Assembly: GCA_017455785.1 (NCBI GenBank) | Contig: JAFSYZ010000227.1 | Span: forward strand, 1 to 11,664 | Origin: Candidatus Methanomethylophilaceae archaeon | Lineage (GTDB): Archaea; Thermoplasmatota; Thermoplasmata; Methanomassiliicoccales; Methanomethylophilaceae | Reading direction: 5' to 3' | DNA: 11,664 nucleotides | Part shown: piece by piece, positions 1 to 6,322 of the stretch | Layout of the letters: the number at the start of each line of letters is the position of its first letter | Position numbering within the stretch: position 1 is the first letter of the stretch | Position numbers and translations under genes: made by a program | The notes under the pieces: generated by a model | What the model saw: the letters and a program-made list of their open reading frames with translations, nothing else | Told to the model about the DNA's origin: nothing | Databases searched by the model: none

Positions 1-194
1 AATGCTAGGTCCGCCAATGTGAAGATGGCTCCGCCCATAACGCCGCCGAGTGCGTTCCTGTGATTATCGGTTATCTCCATACTGCAGATACAATGGTCGT
101 CTGTGATCTCTTCGATCTTGGCACCGTTGGTCGTTGCGAACCTGTCGTTCTTGAACAATTCCTGCGCCTCTTCCAGAGAGCTGAAGTTTGCCAT
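1..194 (-). CDS. PaaI-type hotdog thioesterase, 5' part only (cut by left edge)
   Basis: Reading the minus strand from the ATG at 194 gives 64 open codons to the window edge, starting MANFSSLEEAQELF. The stretch HRNALGGVMGGAIFTLADLA at residues 45-64 is the hallmark of PaaI/YdiI-type hotdog thioesterases. In that family this segment forms the start of the central helix and carries the conserved Gly-rich turn near the active site. These enzymes hydrolyse acyl-CoA thioesters, often phenylacetyl- or hydroxybenzoyl-CoA; the substrate here cannot be told. The start is supported by a GGAGGTG ribosome-binding site at 199-205, ideally spaced from the ATG. The gene follows the YczE-like gene on the same strand with a 47-bp gap. 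It could be co-transcribed, although an A/T-rich box at about 225-239 could be its own promoter. The C-terminal half lies outside the window. Confidence 0.82.
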   Translation of the reverse strand, partial: MANFSSLEEAQELFKNDRFATTNGAKIEEITDDHCICSMEITDNHRNALGGVMGGAIFTLADLA

Positions 195-198
195 CTCA

Positions 199-240
199 CA
201 CCTCCATCATGGATTGTTCGATTTGTTATTTGATAATATC
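199..240 (-). promoter_or_regulatory. Candidate promoter and ribosome-binding site of the thioesterase gene
   Basis: On the minus strand an A/T-rich element (ATATTATC, about 232-239) would place a transcription start near 210. That leaves a leader of roughly 15 bases containing the GGAGGTG Shine-Dalgarno at 199-205. The box overlaps the last codon and stop of the upstream YczE-like gene, so read-through expression is equally possible. The ribosome-binding site is clear; the promoter is inferred from position only. Confidence 0.45.
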
Positions 241-241
241 C

Positions 242-892
242 TCAATCCAGGTTATTATCGGGATCCGGGAAGAGGTGTTTGATTATCTTGTTGGAATATT
301 TTACGGCGAAACCTACTGTGAATGCTGCGAAGATGGTGCCTTCCCTGACGCCTACCAACTCTCCGAGACCGACAAGACAGATGATGCCGGCGATAACGAT
401 GTTGGTGGTGTCGAATGCGACCTTCATCCAGCTGAATGGAACGGAGAATCTCTGATTCAATGCAAGGACCGCACCCTCTCCGGGCATCATCGAGATCTTC
501 GAATTGATTATCATCGCAATACCTATCCCTAGCAGCAGGACACTGACGATCATCAGGATCCAACTTCCAAGGTATGATGACGGTTCCAGGAATGAGACAA
601 TATCGACGGTGATCTTGGTGAACAGACTGAAGACGAAGGTCACCGGCAACTGTATAAGGTGTATCAGTGTGAATTTGTCCCTCAGTATAAGGTACTGAAG
701 GAATATCAGAAGGATGTTGTAGATGAATGTGACCAACGCGAAATCGATGCCTGTGGTAAGATTGATTGAAAAGGGTATGGAAGAGATGGGCGTCGTACCT
801 ATGTCCGCTTTGGTGGATACCGCGATACCCAATGTCATCACGAACAGACCCACTGTGAAGGCGAATAAGCGTGATGGCAACCCCTTTTCCAT
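242..892 (-). CDS. YczE/YitT-like integral membrane protein (DUF6198 type)
   Basis: This is a 216-residue, very hydrophobic protein with about five membrane helices (roughly residues 9-27, 51-69, 77-98, 107-127 and 158-180). The segment LGIAVSTKADIGTTP near residues 22-36, the motif MMPGEG near residues 136-141 and the overall length match the YczE/YyaS/YitT group (COG2364). That group is widespread and its biochemical role is not established; some members are thought to be transporters. The ATG at 892 has no Shine-Dalgarno. A TATA-like TTTTATA element lies on the minus strand at 914-920, centred 25 bases upstream of the A of the ATG, so the mRNA is probably leaderless. The gene is divergent from the EamA transporter and may be co-transcribed with the downstream thioesterase. 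Family placement is fairly secure; function is open. Confidence 0.8.
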   Translation of the reverse strand: MEKGLPSRLFAFTVGLFVMTLGIAVSTKADIGTTPISSIPFSINLTTGIDFALVTFIYNILLIFLQYLILRDKFTLIHLIQLPVTFVFSLFTKITVDIVSFLEPSSYLGSWILMIVSVLLLGIGIAMIINSKISMMPGEGAVLALNQRFSVPFSWMKVAFDTTNIVIAGIICLVGLGELVGVREGTIFAAFTVGFAVKYSNKIIKHLFPDPDNNLD

Positions 893-1029
893 GGATACGA
901 CTTGTTGAGTCTGTATAAAATCATTCGTAAAGGATACTAATTAACTGTCTTTTTACGACTATGCGGTTTGTCAGTTTTATATGTATTAACGGATACTGCT
1001 AGTATCGTAAAAGAACGAGGGGAGAACCT
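893..1029. promoter_or_regulatory. Divergent promoter region with repeated GGATAC sites
   Basis: This 137-bp spacer serves the minus-strand YczE-like gene (TATA-like box at 914-920) and the plus-strand transporter (TTTTATAT at 975-982). GGATAC occurs in the same orientation at 893-898, 932-937 and 991-996. The last copy is one arm of a perfect inverted repeat, GATACT-gct-AGTATC, at 992-1006. That palindrome lies over the transcription start predicted for the transporter from its TATA box (about 1004), a typical place for a repressor site. The repeats are visible in the sequence; their role as operators is inference. Confidence 0.45.
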
Positions 1030-1992
1030 TTGGAATTCAACAAGACTCAGGCGATGTTCATCTTGGTCATAAGTGACATGATGTACGGTCTCGTCGGATT
1101 ATTCTCCCGTTATCTTGATAAGATAGGGTTCAGTTCCATAGACATCACCTTTACCAGACTGGGCATCACGTTCATCACGATATTCATAATCGTGTTGATA
1201 TTCAAACGTCAATTGCTGAAAGTGGACCTGCGTGCCATCCTCTTCTTCCTTTCATTCGGTGTATTCAAGTTGATGGCGGATATCGCATTCTTCTATGCCA
1301 TCGATAATCTCCCGATGGCATTGGCATCGATCCTTCAGATGATGTTCCCGTTCTACATCATCGTGATCACCCTGTTGATATTCAAGGAGAAGGTGGACCG
1401 CAGGAAGATCATCGCTATGTTGGTGGCCTTCGCGGGTTGTACCATGATCACCGGAGGGATGTTCGGTACGGGGGATATAACATCCATGGGGATCGTATCC
1501 GCATTGATCTCAGGATTGTTCGTAGCCATATACATCATGGGAGGGACGTTCAGTTATCAGAGAGGATATGATCCGTTGGCATACGTCATGTTCTGTTCGT
1601 TGATAGCGGATCTTATCGCCTTACCATTCATCAATCACGAGGTGATCTTCAACGCCTTCACCGATTTCGATGTCGTCCCATACCTGTTCGGTCTGGGCAT
1701 AATCGCATCGTTGATCCCTATGTTCCTGGATGCCTGGAGTGCGAAGTATCTGCCTCCTACCGTAATCTCCATAATCGCATTGTTCGAAGTGGTCTCCTCT
1801 GCAGCGATAGGGGCATTGGTATTCGATGAGACCTTGGACCTGTTGGACTTCATAGGGATAGCATTCGTCCTGTTATCCATAGTCGTGATCAACATAAAGA
1901 TCGACATAAACGCCAGAAGATATCTGAAGGAACATCCTGAGAAACTTGAGGAACTGAAGGAGAAGTTCCGGTTCAAGAAGGAATCCCCATAA
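1030..1992 (+). CDS. EamA/DMT-superfamily transporter
   Basis: The predicted product has 320 residues and about ten hydrophobic helices arranged as two similar halves, the usual layout of drug/metabolite transporter (EamA) proteins. Features such as DNLPMALASILQMMFPFYII in the first half and LPPTVISIIALFEVVSSAAI in the second fit the conserved region in each EamA repeat, where a helix following small residues leads into a Pro/Phe-rich helix. The C-terminal 35 residues form a charged cytoplasmic tail (KEHPEKLEELKEK). The substrate cannot be inferred; the family exports amino acids, nucleotides, drugs and other metabolites. The start chosen is a TTG at 1030, because a strong GAGGGGAG ribosome-binding site lies at 1017-1024 with good spacing and no ATG is nearby. 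The gene is monocistronic, diverges from the YczE-like gene and converges on the DUF998-like gene with only 23 bp between stops. Confidence 0.88.
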   Translation: MEFNKTQAMFILVISDMMYGLVGLFSRYLDKIGFSSIDITFTRLGITFITIFIIVLIFKRQLLKVDLRAILFFLSFGVFKLMADIAFFYAIDNLPMALASILQMMFPFYIIVITLLIFKEKVDRRKIIAMLVAFAGCTMITGGMFGTGDITSMGIVSALISGLFVAIYIMGGTFSYQRGYDPLAYVMFCSLIADLIALPFINHEVIFNAFTDFDVVPYLFGLGIIASLIPMFLDAWSAKYLPPTVISIIALFEVVSSAAIGALVFDETLDLLDFIGIAFVLLSIVVINIKIDINARRYLKEHPEKLEELKEKFRFKKESP

Positions 1993-2015
1993 CGTTATCG
2001 AGATGCTTTGACGTT

Positions 2016-2660
2016 TCAGATCGTATCTGTATCTCTGATGCACATGTAAACGTAGATTCCCAATACCCCTGTGAACACGACTGCGCTGTATGTACTGAAC
2101 CTTTCAACCAGACCGAATATATCCTTAGGGACGGCCATGCTGCCTGCGGCCCCTATGAACATCAGCAACAATGCGATCGTAGCGATGATCCCGAGCACTT
2201 TCTTCCCGTCCTTGAATCCGGATATCGATATCATCAGCAGGGAGACTATCGACAGCAACACTACGAGTATGGTGATCACATACACATGCATGAAGGATTG
2301 GAAGCTTCCGTCGTAACCTCCGCTGGTCAGCGGGAAAAGGGAGTATCCGATTGCAGAAATGAATTCCATAGCTGTGAACAGATAGATGCCGATCCTCAGA
2401 CCCTTGCGTTCGTTCACCATCAATAAGCACAAGAGTACACAGCAGAGACAGCTGAATATCCCGTAAACAGCGGAATATCCGCTCGCTACGGCGAATGAGG
2501 GTGCATCCAGGGCGGTGAGGTCACTCACGGCTTGTTTCATCGCATCGTATCCGGGATAGTTCATCGCGCCTACGATGTCATGCAGCAGATAGAACACGAC
2601 ACTCAGAATGCCGCTGATCATCGCTAAGATGCCCATCTTTTTCATCATCTCATAATCCAT
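2016..2660 (-). CDS. DUF998-like membrane protein
   Basis: The product has 214 residues and about six membrane helices. The N-terminal motif (HDIVGAMNYPGYDAM, then AVSDLTALDAP) after the first helix is characteristic of DUF998 proteins, whose function is unknown. In the family this conserved loop carries the PGYD and SDL.A..AP signatures, both clearly visible here. The start was set at the ATG at 2660 because GGAGG ends 7 bases before it. An ATG two codons upstream (2666) sits almost on top of that ribosome-binding site and is less likely; it would give 216 residues. The gene directly follows the TetR gene, whose stop overlaps this region, so the two form one operon. This membrane protein is therefore the most obvious target of that regulator, perhaps in response to an envelope-active compound. 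Confidence 0.82.
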   Translation of the reverse strand: MDYEMMKKMGILAMISGILSVVFYLLHDIVGAMNYPGYDAMKQAVSDLTALDAPSFAVASGYSAVYGIFSCLCCVLLCLLMVNERKGLRIGIYLFTAMEFISAIGYSLFPLTSGGYDGSFQSFMHVYVITILVVLLSIVSLLMISISGFKDGKKVLGIIATIALLLMFIGAAGSMAVPKDIFGLVERFSTYSAVVFTGVLGIYVYMCIRDTDTI

Positions 2661-2662
2661 GC

Positions 2663-3268
2663 TCATTCCTCCTTTCCGTATGCGTGACAGAATTCTCTGA
2701 TGAATTTCCCCATCATGTTGTTCTCACAATCCTTACCTATCTGAAGCAGATCGAACTCATGATCGATGATCGAATGAACCGCCATGGCGAATGAGATGGC
2801 GGCCGAATCAATGTCGTGGAATTCTGCTTTCCCTTTCTTTTGTATGACCTCAAAGAGCCTTTTTGTAGCATCGATCATCGTCTCGGTCTCTCTGACCATT
2901 ATCTCCGATGCAACCGAATTGACTGACCTCTCATTCATGAGGATCCTGTAGAACAGGTTCATCTGAGGATCACTCACTATCATCCTGTAGGAATCGACGG
3001 CATTCGTCAGGATAGATTCCAATGAACCTTCGGACACCAGTCTTTCATAATCAGTCTCGACCTCAGCTCTCTTCTTGGAGGCCTCCCTGATCGTGCTGTA
3101 CATAGCATCGACTATGTCATCCTTGGAAGGATAGTGGTTGTAGAGTGATGCCTTCCTGATGCCTACCATGTCGGCTATCTGCTGCATCGACACGTTCCCT
3201 AACCCTTTCTCGGCCGCCAGTTCCAATGTGGCCGTCAGGATGTCCTCCTTCGTGTTCCTCTTGGTCAT
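2663..3268 (-). CDS. TetR/AcrR-family transcriptional regulator (operon with DUF998-like gene)
   Basis: The product has 201 residues. The N-terminal 55 residues are a typical TetR DNA-binding domain: a first helix (KEDILTATLELAAEKG) followed by a helix-turn-helix at residues 26-47 with VSMQQIADMVGIRKASLYNH and then YPSKDDIVDAM. The rest is the variable ligand-binding and dimerisation part, so the ligand is unknown. The ATG at 3268 has a short GAGG ribosome-binding site at about 3273-3276. A minus-strand A/T-rich box near 3300-3306 would give a very short leader. This box lies within a 30-bp palindrome (3301-3330) that is almost certainly the operator, so negative autoregulation is expected. 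The stop codon lies within a few bases of the DUF998-like start, showing translational coupling. Confidence 0.92.
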   Translation of the reverse strand: MTKRNTKEDILTATLELAAEKGLGNVSMQQIADMVGIRKASLYNHYPSKDDIVDAMYSTIREASKKRAEVETDYERLVSEGSLESILTNAVDSYRMIVSDPQMNLFYRILMNERSVNSVASEIMVRETETMIDATKRLFEVIQKKGKAEFHDIDSAAISFAMAVHSIIDHEFDLLQIGKDCENNMMGKFIREFCHAYGKEE

Positions 3269-3300
3269 CGATCCTCGTAATGAGTATCGGTCTGTGACGG

Positions 3301-3330
3301 ATAAAAAACTACCGATTGGTAGTTTATTAT
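3301..3330. promoter_or_regulatory. 30-bp palindromic operator, probably for the divergent TetR regulator
   Basis: The 30 bases form a nearly perfect inverted repeat centred between 3315 and 3316. The core is AAACTACC-gatt-GGTAGTTT, and 13 of the 15 base pairs of the full palindrome match. Its length and its ACCGATTGGT centre are typical of TetR-family operators. It overlaps the probable TATA region of the tetR operon on the minus strand and a TTTATTA box (3323-3329) that could serve the plus-strand gene starting at 3398. One bound regulator could therefore repress both directions. The palindrome is seen directly; the identity of the binding protein is inferred from adjacency. Confidence 0.78.
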
Positions 3331-3397
3331 CAATCCAGATGTCTGACAGCGTAGCTATTAACTACTCAACGAGTCGATATTCAGAACGGTGAAAGAT

Positions 3398-3805
3398 ATG
3401 GGTGTGAAGATCAAATCGATCGCAATGTTCCTGGTCGTGCTGTTGCCTTTGGTTATGATAGGCATGATCGCAGTCATGGACAATACCAATCACAGTACTC
3501 CGACCCCGGAGGAAGAAGATGTCCTCTATCTCACGTGTACGGTTGGGAGCAATGTCAAGCTTACTCTCGATGGGAAGGAGTACAAGACAGGCGATATTCT
3601 CACCCTGACGGATGATGCCAACCTGACATTGGATTCTCTGGCAGGAAGGACTTATTTGAATTACAGTTACCATTACACGGACGAGACCGGAATGAGCAGC
3701 GAGGGACAGATGAGCCTATTGGGTACCACAATGACGGTCGATGTCACCTTCATATGCACGGGGAAGGGAACAGGCGAACTGAAGGTCTGGTCAGAATCAG
3801 AGTGA
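3398..3805 (+). CDS. Small membrane-anchored extracytoplasmic protein, unknown function
   Basis: The product has 135 residues and I do not recognise its family. Residues 1-7 include two lysines and are followed by a strongly hydrophobic segment (about 8-27), which acts as a signal anchor or signal peptide. A short Thr/Pro/Glu linker (about 33-41) leads to a domain of alternating polar and hydrophobic residues suggesting a small beta sandwich. Cysteines at 47 and 120 could form one disulfide across it. The ATG at 3398 was chosen because GGTGA (3388-3392) sits 5 bases upstream; a GTG at 3389 in the same frame would add three residues but overlaps that site. The gene diverges from the tetR operon and shares the palindrome at 3301-3330, so it may be part of the same regulon. 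A strong hairpin follows its stop. Confidence 0.68.
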   Translation: MGVKIKSIAMFLVVLLPLVMIGMIAVMDNTNHSTPTPEEEDVLYLTCTVGSNVKLTLDGKEYKTGDILTLTDDANLTLDSLAGRTYLNYSYHYTDETGMSSEGQMSLLGTTMTVDVTFICTGKGTGELKVWSESE

Positions 3806-3807
3806 TC

Positions 3808-3865
3808 AGGACATGGGTGCTTAAAGCACCCTGTGTCCTGTTCTATTCGATAAGTCACATTTTTT
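3808..3865 (+). terminator. Hairpin terminator with downstream T-run
   Basis: Just after the stop at 3803-3805 the sequence forms a long stem: AGGACA (3808-3813) pairs with TGTCCT (3834-3839), and inside it GGGTGC (3815-3820) pairs with GCACCC (3826-3831) around the loop TTAAA. A run of six T follows at 3860-3865. Archaeal termination relies mainly on T-tracts, so the T-run may be the active element and the hairpin may protect the mRNA end. Confidence 0.65.
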
Positions 3866-3874
3866 GATGGACAG

Positions 3875-3882
3875 AATAATAA
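3875..3882 (+). promoter_or_regulatory. TATA-like box of a probable leaderless transcript
   Basis: The element AATAATAA is centred 26-27 bases before the ATG at 3905, and there is no Shine-Dalgarno between them. This is the geometry expected when transcription starts at the start codon itself. The element is a weak match to the archaeal TATA consensus. Confidence 0.45.
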
Positions 3883-3904
3883 CCGATGACGTAATCACGC
3901 AAAC

Positions 3905-4927
3905 ATGGATTGGTACGTCCTCGGTTTAGAACTGGTTGATTCACAGCCTGTAGTCAAAAGGAAGGTAGCTGTTCCCAACGATACATCGTTCTTCGATCTG
4001 CATCACATAATACAGAAGGCGATGGGTTGGGAGGACATCCATTTCCATGAGTTCATATCCGAGGATTGTACGCATATCGGTCCGTTCTATATCGGGGATG
4101 AGATCTTCGATGAGTTAGATATGGGAATTTCCATGTACGAGGGACAGAAGATCCTGTACATCTATGATTTCAGTGTGATGAGGAAGGTTAACATCACATG
4201 GGAGGGGAAGACCGAGGATCGTATGTCTCTTAACCCCGAACTCATCGATTATCAGAACGAGGCTCCGGCCGATGATTCCGATGTGATGGAGAAGATTGCC
4301 AAGGAGTTCGGATTCGTAAGCGATCCGAAGTACCCTCCGCTGTATCCTGAGAAACCGAAAGAAGCCACGCCCAGGGACAAGGTCTCCGTTGAAAAGAGTG
4401 TCAAGGATTACATAGTCACAGGAGAGGCCAACGGACGTATGTTAGTGCCGGCCGAGGCGTTCTCGATCTGCTGTGTCAGTATACTCACCGACCACGGAAG
4501 GGAGCTCTACATGGACAAGGAGCGTCTGATGCTCTGCGAGAAGGGGAAGAAGAACGATAAGCTCATGATCCCCAAGGTCCCCGAGAGGAAGATCAACAAG
4601 AATCCTGAGAGGTACATCCCAGTAAGCGTCACCGACGGTGAACTGACCGAGATACTGCATGCCGTTGCGGACTACAGAAAGCTGCCGAGGCTCAAGGAGA
4701 TGGATTTCCAGACATTGGTATCGCAGACAAGCCCCGATTCATTCTCCGAAGAAGAGAAGGATGCCGTCACCTGTGCCGTGACCTTGATGGTCTCAAGGAT
4801 ATACCACGATGTGGGATTCTGTGTCGATTACGGATATAGCCAGCCTGCGCAGTTGGAGATGCTCTTCAGGGATTACAACGGAGATCTTGAGAAGGTCAGG
4901 GACGCATTGAAACAGCTCCAGCAGTGA
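3905..4927 (+). CDS. pRiA4b ORF-3-like domain protein with an extra C-terminal region
   Basis: The product has 340 residues. The first 120 or so match the plasmid pRiA4b ORF-3-like domain (PF07929). They begin with a strand of the form VKRKVAVPNDTSFFDLHHII, followed by QKAMGWEDIHFHEF, which corresponds to the family's usual AMGW..SHLHEF motif. The later segment ILYIYDF corresponds to the family's YDFGD, but here it continues as SVMRKV, so the usual Gly-Asp and Trp are missing. A Pro/Lys linker (about 139-165) leads to a second region of about 175 residues that I do not recognise. It ends in a helical section with VSRIYHDVGFCVDYGYSQP. The domain's molecular function is not established. The gene stands alone: a terminator precedes it, and the next gene has its own promoter. 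The ATG at 3905 has a TATA-like box 26-27 bases upstream and no ribosome-binding site. Confidence 0.78.
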   Translation: MDWYVLGLELVDSQPVVKRKVAVPNDTSFFDLHHIIQKAMGWEDIHFHEFISEDCTHIGPFYIGDEIFDELDMGISMYEGQKILYIYDFSVMRKVNITWEGKTEDRMSLNPELIDYQNEAPADDSDVMEKIAKEFGFVSDPKYPPLYPEKPKEATPRDKVSVEKSVKDYIVTGEANGRMLVPAEAFSICCVSILTDHGRELYMDKERLMLCEKGKKNDKLMIPKVPERKINKNPERYIPVSVTDGELTEILHAVADYRKLPRLKEMDFQTLVSQTSPDSFSEEEKDAVTCAVTLMVSRIYHDVGFCVDYGYSQPAQLEMLFRDYNGDLEKVRDALKQLQQ

Positions 4928-4966
4928 GTCTTTCCACAGACTAAGACCAGCATACATCGATAGTCG

Positions 4967-4973
4967 TTTTAAT
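4967..4973 (+). promoter_or_regulatory. TATA box of the SPFH/zinc-ribbon operon (leaderless)
   Basis: TTTTAAT is centred at 4970, exactly 26 bases before the ATG at 4996. No Shine-Dalgarno lies in the short stretch before the ATG (GTGGGCC). The mRNA therefore probably starts at or beside the start codon. A similar TTTAATC occurs before the TetR gene at 7718. Confidence 0.6.
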
Positions 4974-4995
4974 CATTACGTGTATACAGTGGGCC

Positions 4996-6318
4996 ATGGG
5001 ATTAATCAAAGCACTATCCGGTTCCGTCGGCGGAACATTGGCGGACCAATGGAAGGAGTTCTTCTATTGCGAAGCTATCCCCAAGGAACTTCTCATGGTG
5101 AGGGGGGTCAAGCAGGTGGGGAAGCGCTCCTCCAACACCAAGGGTCACGACAACATCATCAGCAACGGGTCAGGTATCGCTGTGGCAGATGGTCAGTGTA
5201 TGATCATCGTCGAGCAGGGGAAGATCGTCGATGTTTGTTCTGAACCCGGTGAGTACACTTACGATAAGTCGACCGAGCCCAGTGTCTTTGTGGGCAATCT
5301 GGGTAAGGCGGTTGTGGATGTCATCAAGACGATGGCAAGGCGTTTCACATACGGCGGTGACACAGGTAAGGACCAGCGCGTCTACTACTTCAACATGAAG
5401 GAGATTATCGACAACAAGTTCGGTACCTCCACACCGATACCGTTCCGTGTCGTGGATATGAACATCGGATTGGATATTGATGTAGCGGTACGCTGCTTCG
5501 GTATCTTCTCATACAAAATCGCGAACCCCATCCTGTTCTACCAGAACGTCTGCGGAAACGTCACAACAGAGTACCGCAGAGCGGAGATCGACGATCAGCT
5601 GAAAGCGGAGTTCGTTGCCGCTTTGCAGCCCGGTTTCGGTAAGATGTCAGACATGGGACTCCGTCCTAACCAGATCGTGAATCACACCGAGGACCTGCAG
5701 AAAGCGATGAATGAGGCGTTGTCTGCGAAGTGGTCCGAGATACGCGGACTGGAGGTCGTCAGCATCGCCATCGGTTCTGTCTCGTTGCCCCCGGAGGATG
5801 CGGAGCTCATCAAGACCGCTCAGAAGACCGCCATACTCAGGAATCCTGCCATGGCAGGTGCGACACTCGTCGAGGCACAGGCATCGGCCCTTAAGACCGC
5901 TGCAGGTAACGAGGCAGGTGCAGTCACAGGTTTGATGGGAGTCGGAATGATAGGTCAGATGACCGGTACCGGAATGGGTGCCCAGGGATACTACAACATG
6001 GCCGAACAGCAGCAGCCCCCGCAGCAGCAACCTCCACAACAGGCACCTCCTGCAGGACAGTGGAAATGTTCGTGCGGTGCAATGGCATCAGGTAAGTTCT
6101 GTACCGAATGCGGTTCCAAGAAGCCCGAGGACGGATGGAAATGCTCGTGCGGTGCAGTGAACAAAGGGAAGTTCTGTGCAGAATGCGGAGCGAAGAAACC
6201 GGAAGGAGCGCCTCAGTACCGCTGCGACAAATGCGGATGGGAACCTGAGGATCCGACGAAACCTCCGAAGTTCTGTCCGGAATGCGGAGATCCGTTCGGA
6301 GACGAGGACAAGAAATGA
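4996..6318 (+). CDS. SPFH (band 7) protein with three C-terminal zinc ribbons, YdjI-like
   Basis: The product has 440 residues. It opens with MGLIKALSGSVGGTLADQWKE and an SPFH/virion-core-like domain (about 25-260) containing IVEQGKIVDVCSEPGEYTYD and a VDMNIGLDIDVAVRCFGIFSYKI stretch, as in Bacillus subtilis YdjI. A helical region (about 260-335) leads to a Gln/Pro linker (338-355) and three zinc ribbons. The first two are near-identical 25-residue copies with cysteines at 358/360/369/372 and 383/385/394/397. The third is a different ribbon with cysteines at 410/413/427/430. There is no obvious transmembrane helix, so membrane attachment probably comes through partners. SPFH proteins assemble at membranes. 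The Bacillus relative links a PspA-type protein to the membrane together with YdjG and YdjH. The next gene, 4 bases downstream, is YdjG-like, which supports a conserved pair. Function in this archaeon is inferred. Confidence 0.87.
   Translation: MGLIKALSGSVGGTLADQWKEFFYCEAIPKELLMVRGVKQVGKRSSNTKGHDNIISNGSGIAVADGQCMIIVEQGKIVDVCSEPGEYTYDKSTEPSVFVGNLGKAVVDVIKTMARRFTYGGDTGKDQRVYYFNMKEIIDNKFGTSTPIPFRVVDMNIGLDIDVAVRCFGIFSYKIANPILFYQNVCGNVTTEYRRAEIDDQLKAEFVAALQPGFGKMSDMGLRPNQIVNHTEDLQKAMNEALSAKWSEIRGLEVVSIAIGSVSLPPEDAELIKTAQKTAILRNPAMAGATLVEAQASALKTAAGNEAGAVTGLMGVGMIGQMTGTGMGAQGYYNMAEQQQPPQQQPPQQAPPAGQWKCSCGAMASGKFCTECGSKKPEDGWKCSCGAVNKGKFCAECGAKKPEGAPQYRCDKCGWEPEDPTKPPKFCPECGDPFGDEDKK
6061..6210 (+). 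repeat. In-frame 75-bp tandem duplication encoding two zinc ribbons
   Basis: Two adjacent 75-base units, 6061-6135 and 6136-6210, each encode 25 residues of the pattern WKCSCGA...GKFC.ECG.KKPE. Most bases are identical between copies, including long shared blocks around the cysteine codons. Differences concentrate in the loop between the two cysteine pairs (MAS versus VNK). The repeat lies inside the SPFH gene and keeps the frame. It appears to be an internal domain duplication. Confidence 0.85.
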
Positions 6319-6322
6319 TAAC

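Noticed and set aside
3905..4927. Mobile-element marker, because pRiA4b ORF-3-like proteins are named after a plasmid
   Set aside because: No transposase, terminal inverted repeats or target duplications are visible around it. The family is common on chromosomes.
6176..6322. Upstream in-frame extension of the YdjG-like gene
   Set aside because: It would overlap the zinc-ribbon end of the SPFH gene in another frame and gives an Arg/Asn-rich sequence unlike the family. The ATG at 6323 sits directly before the first ribbon.
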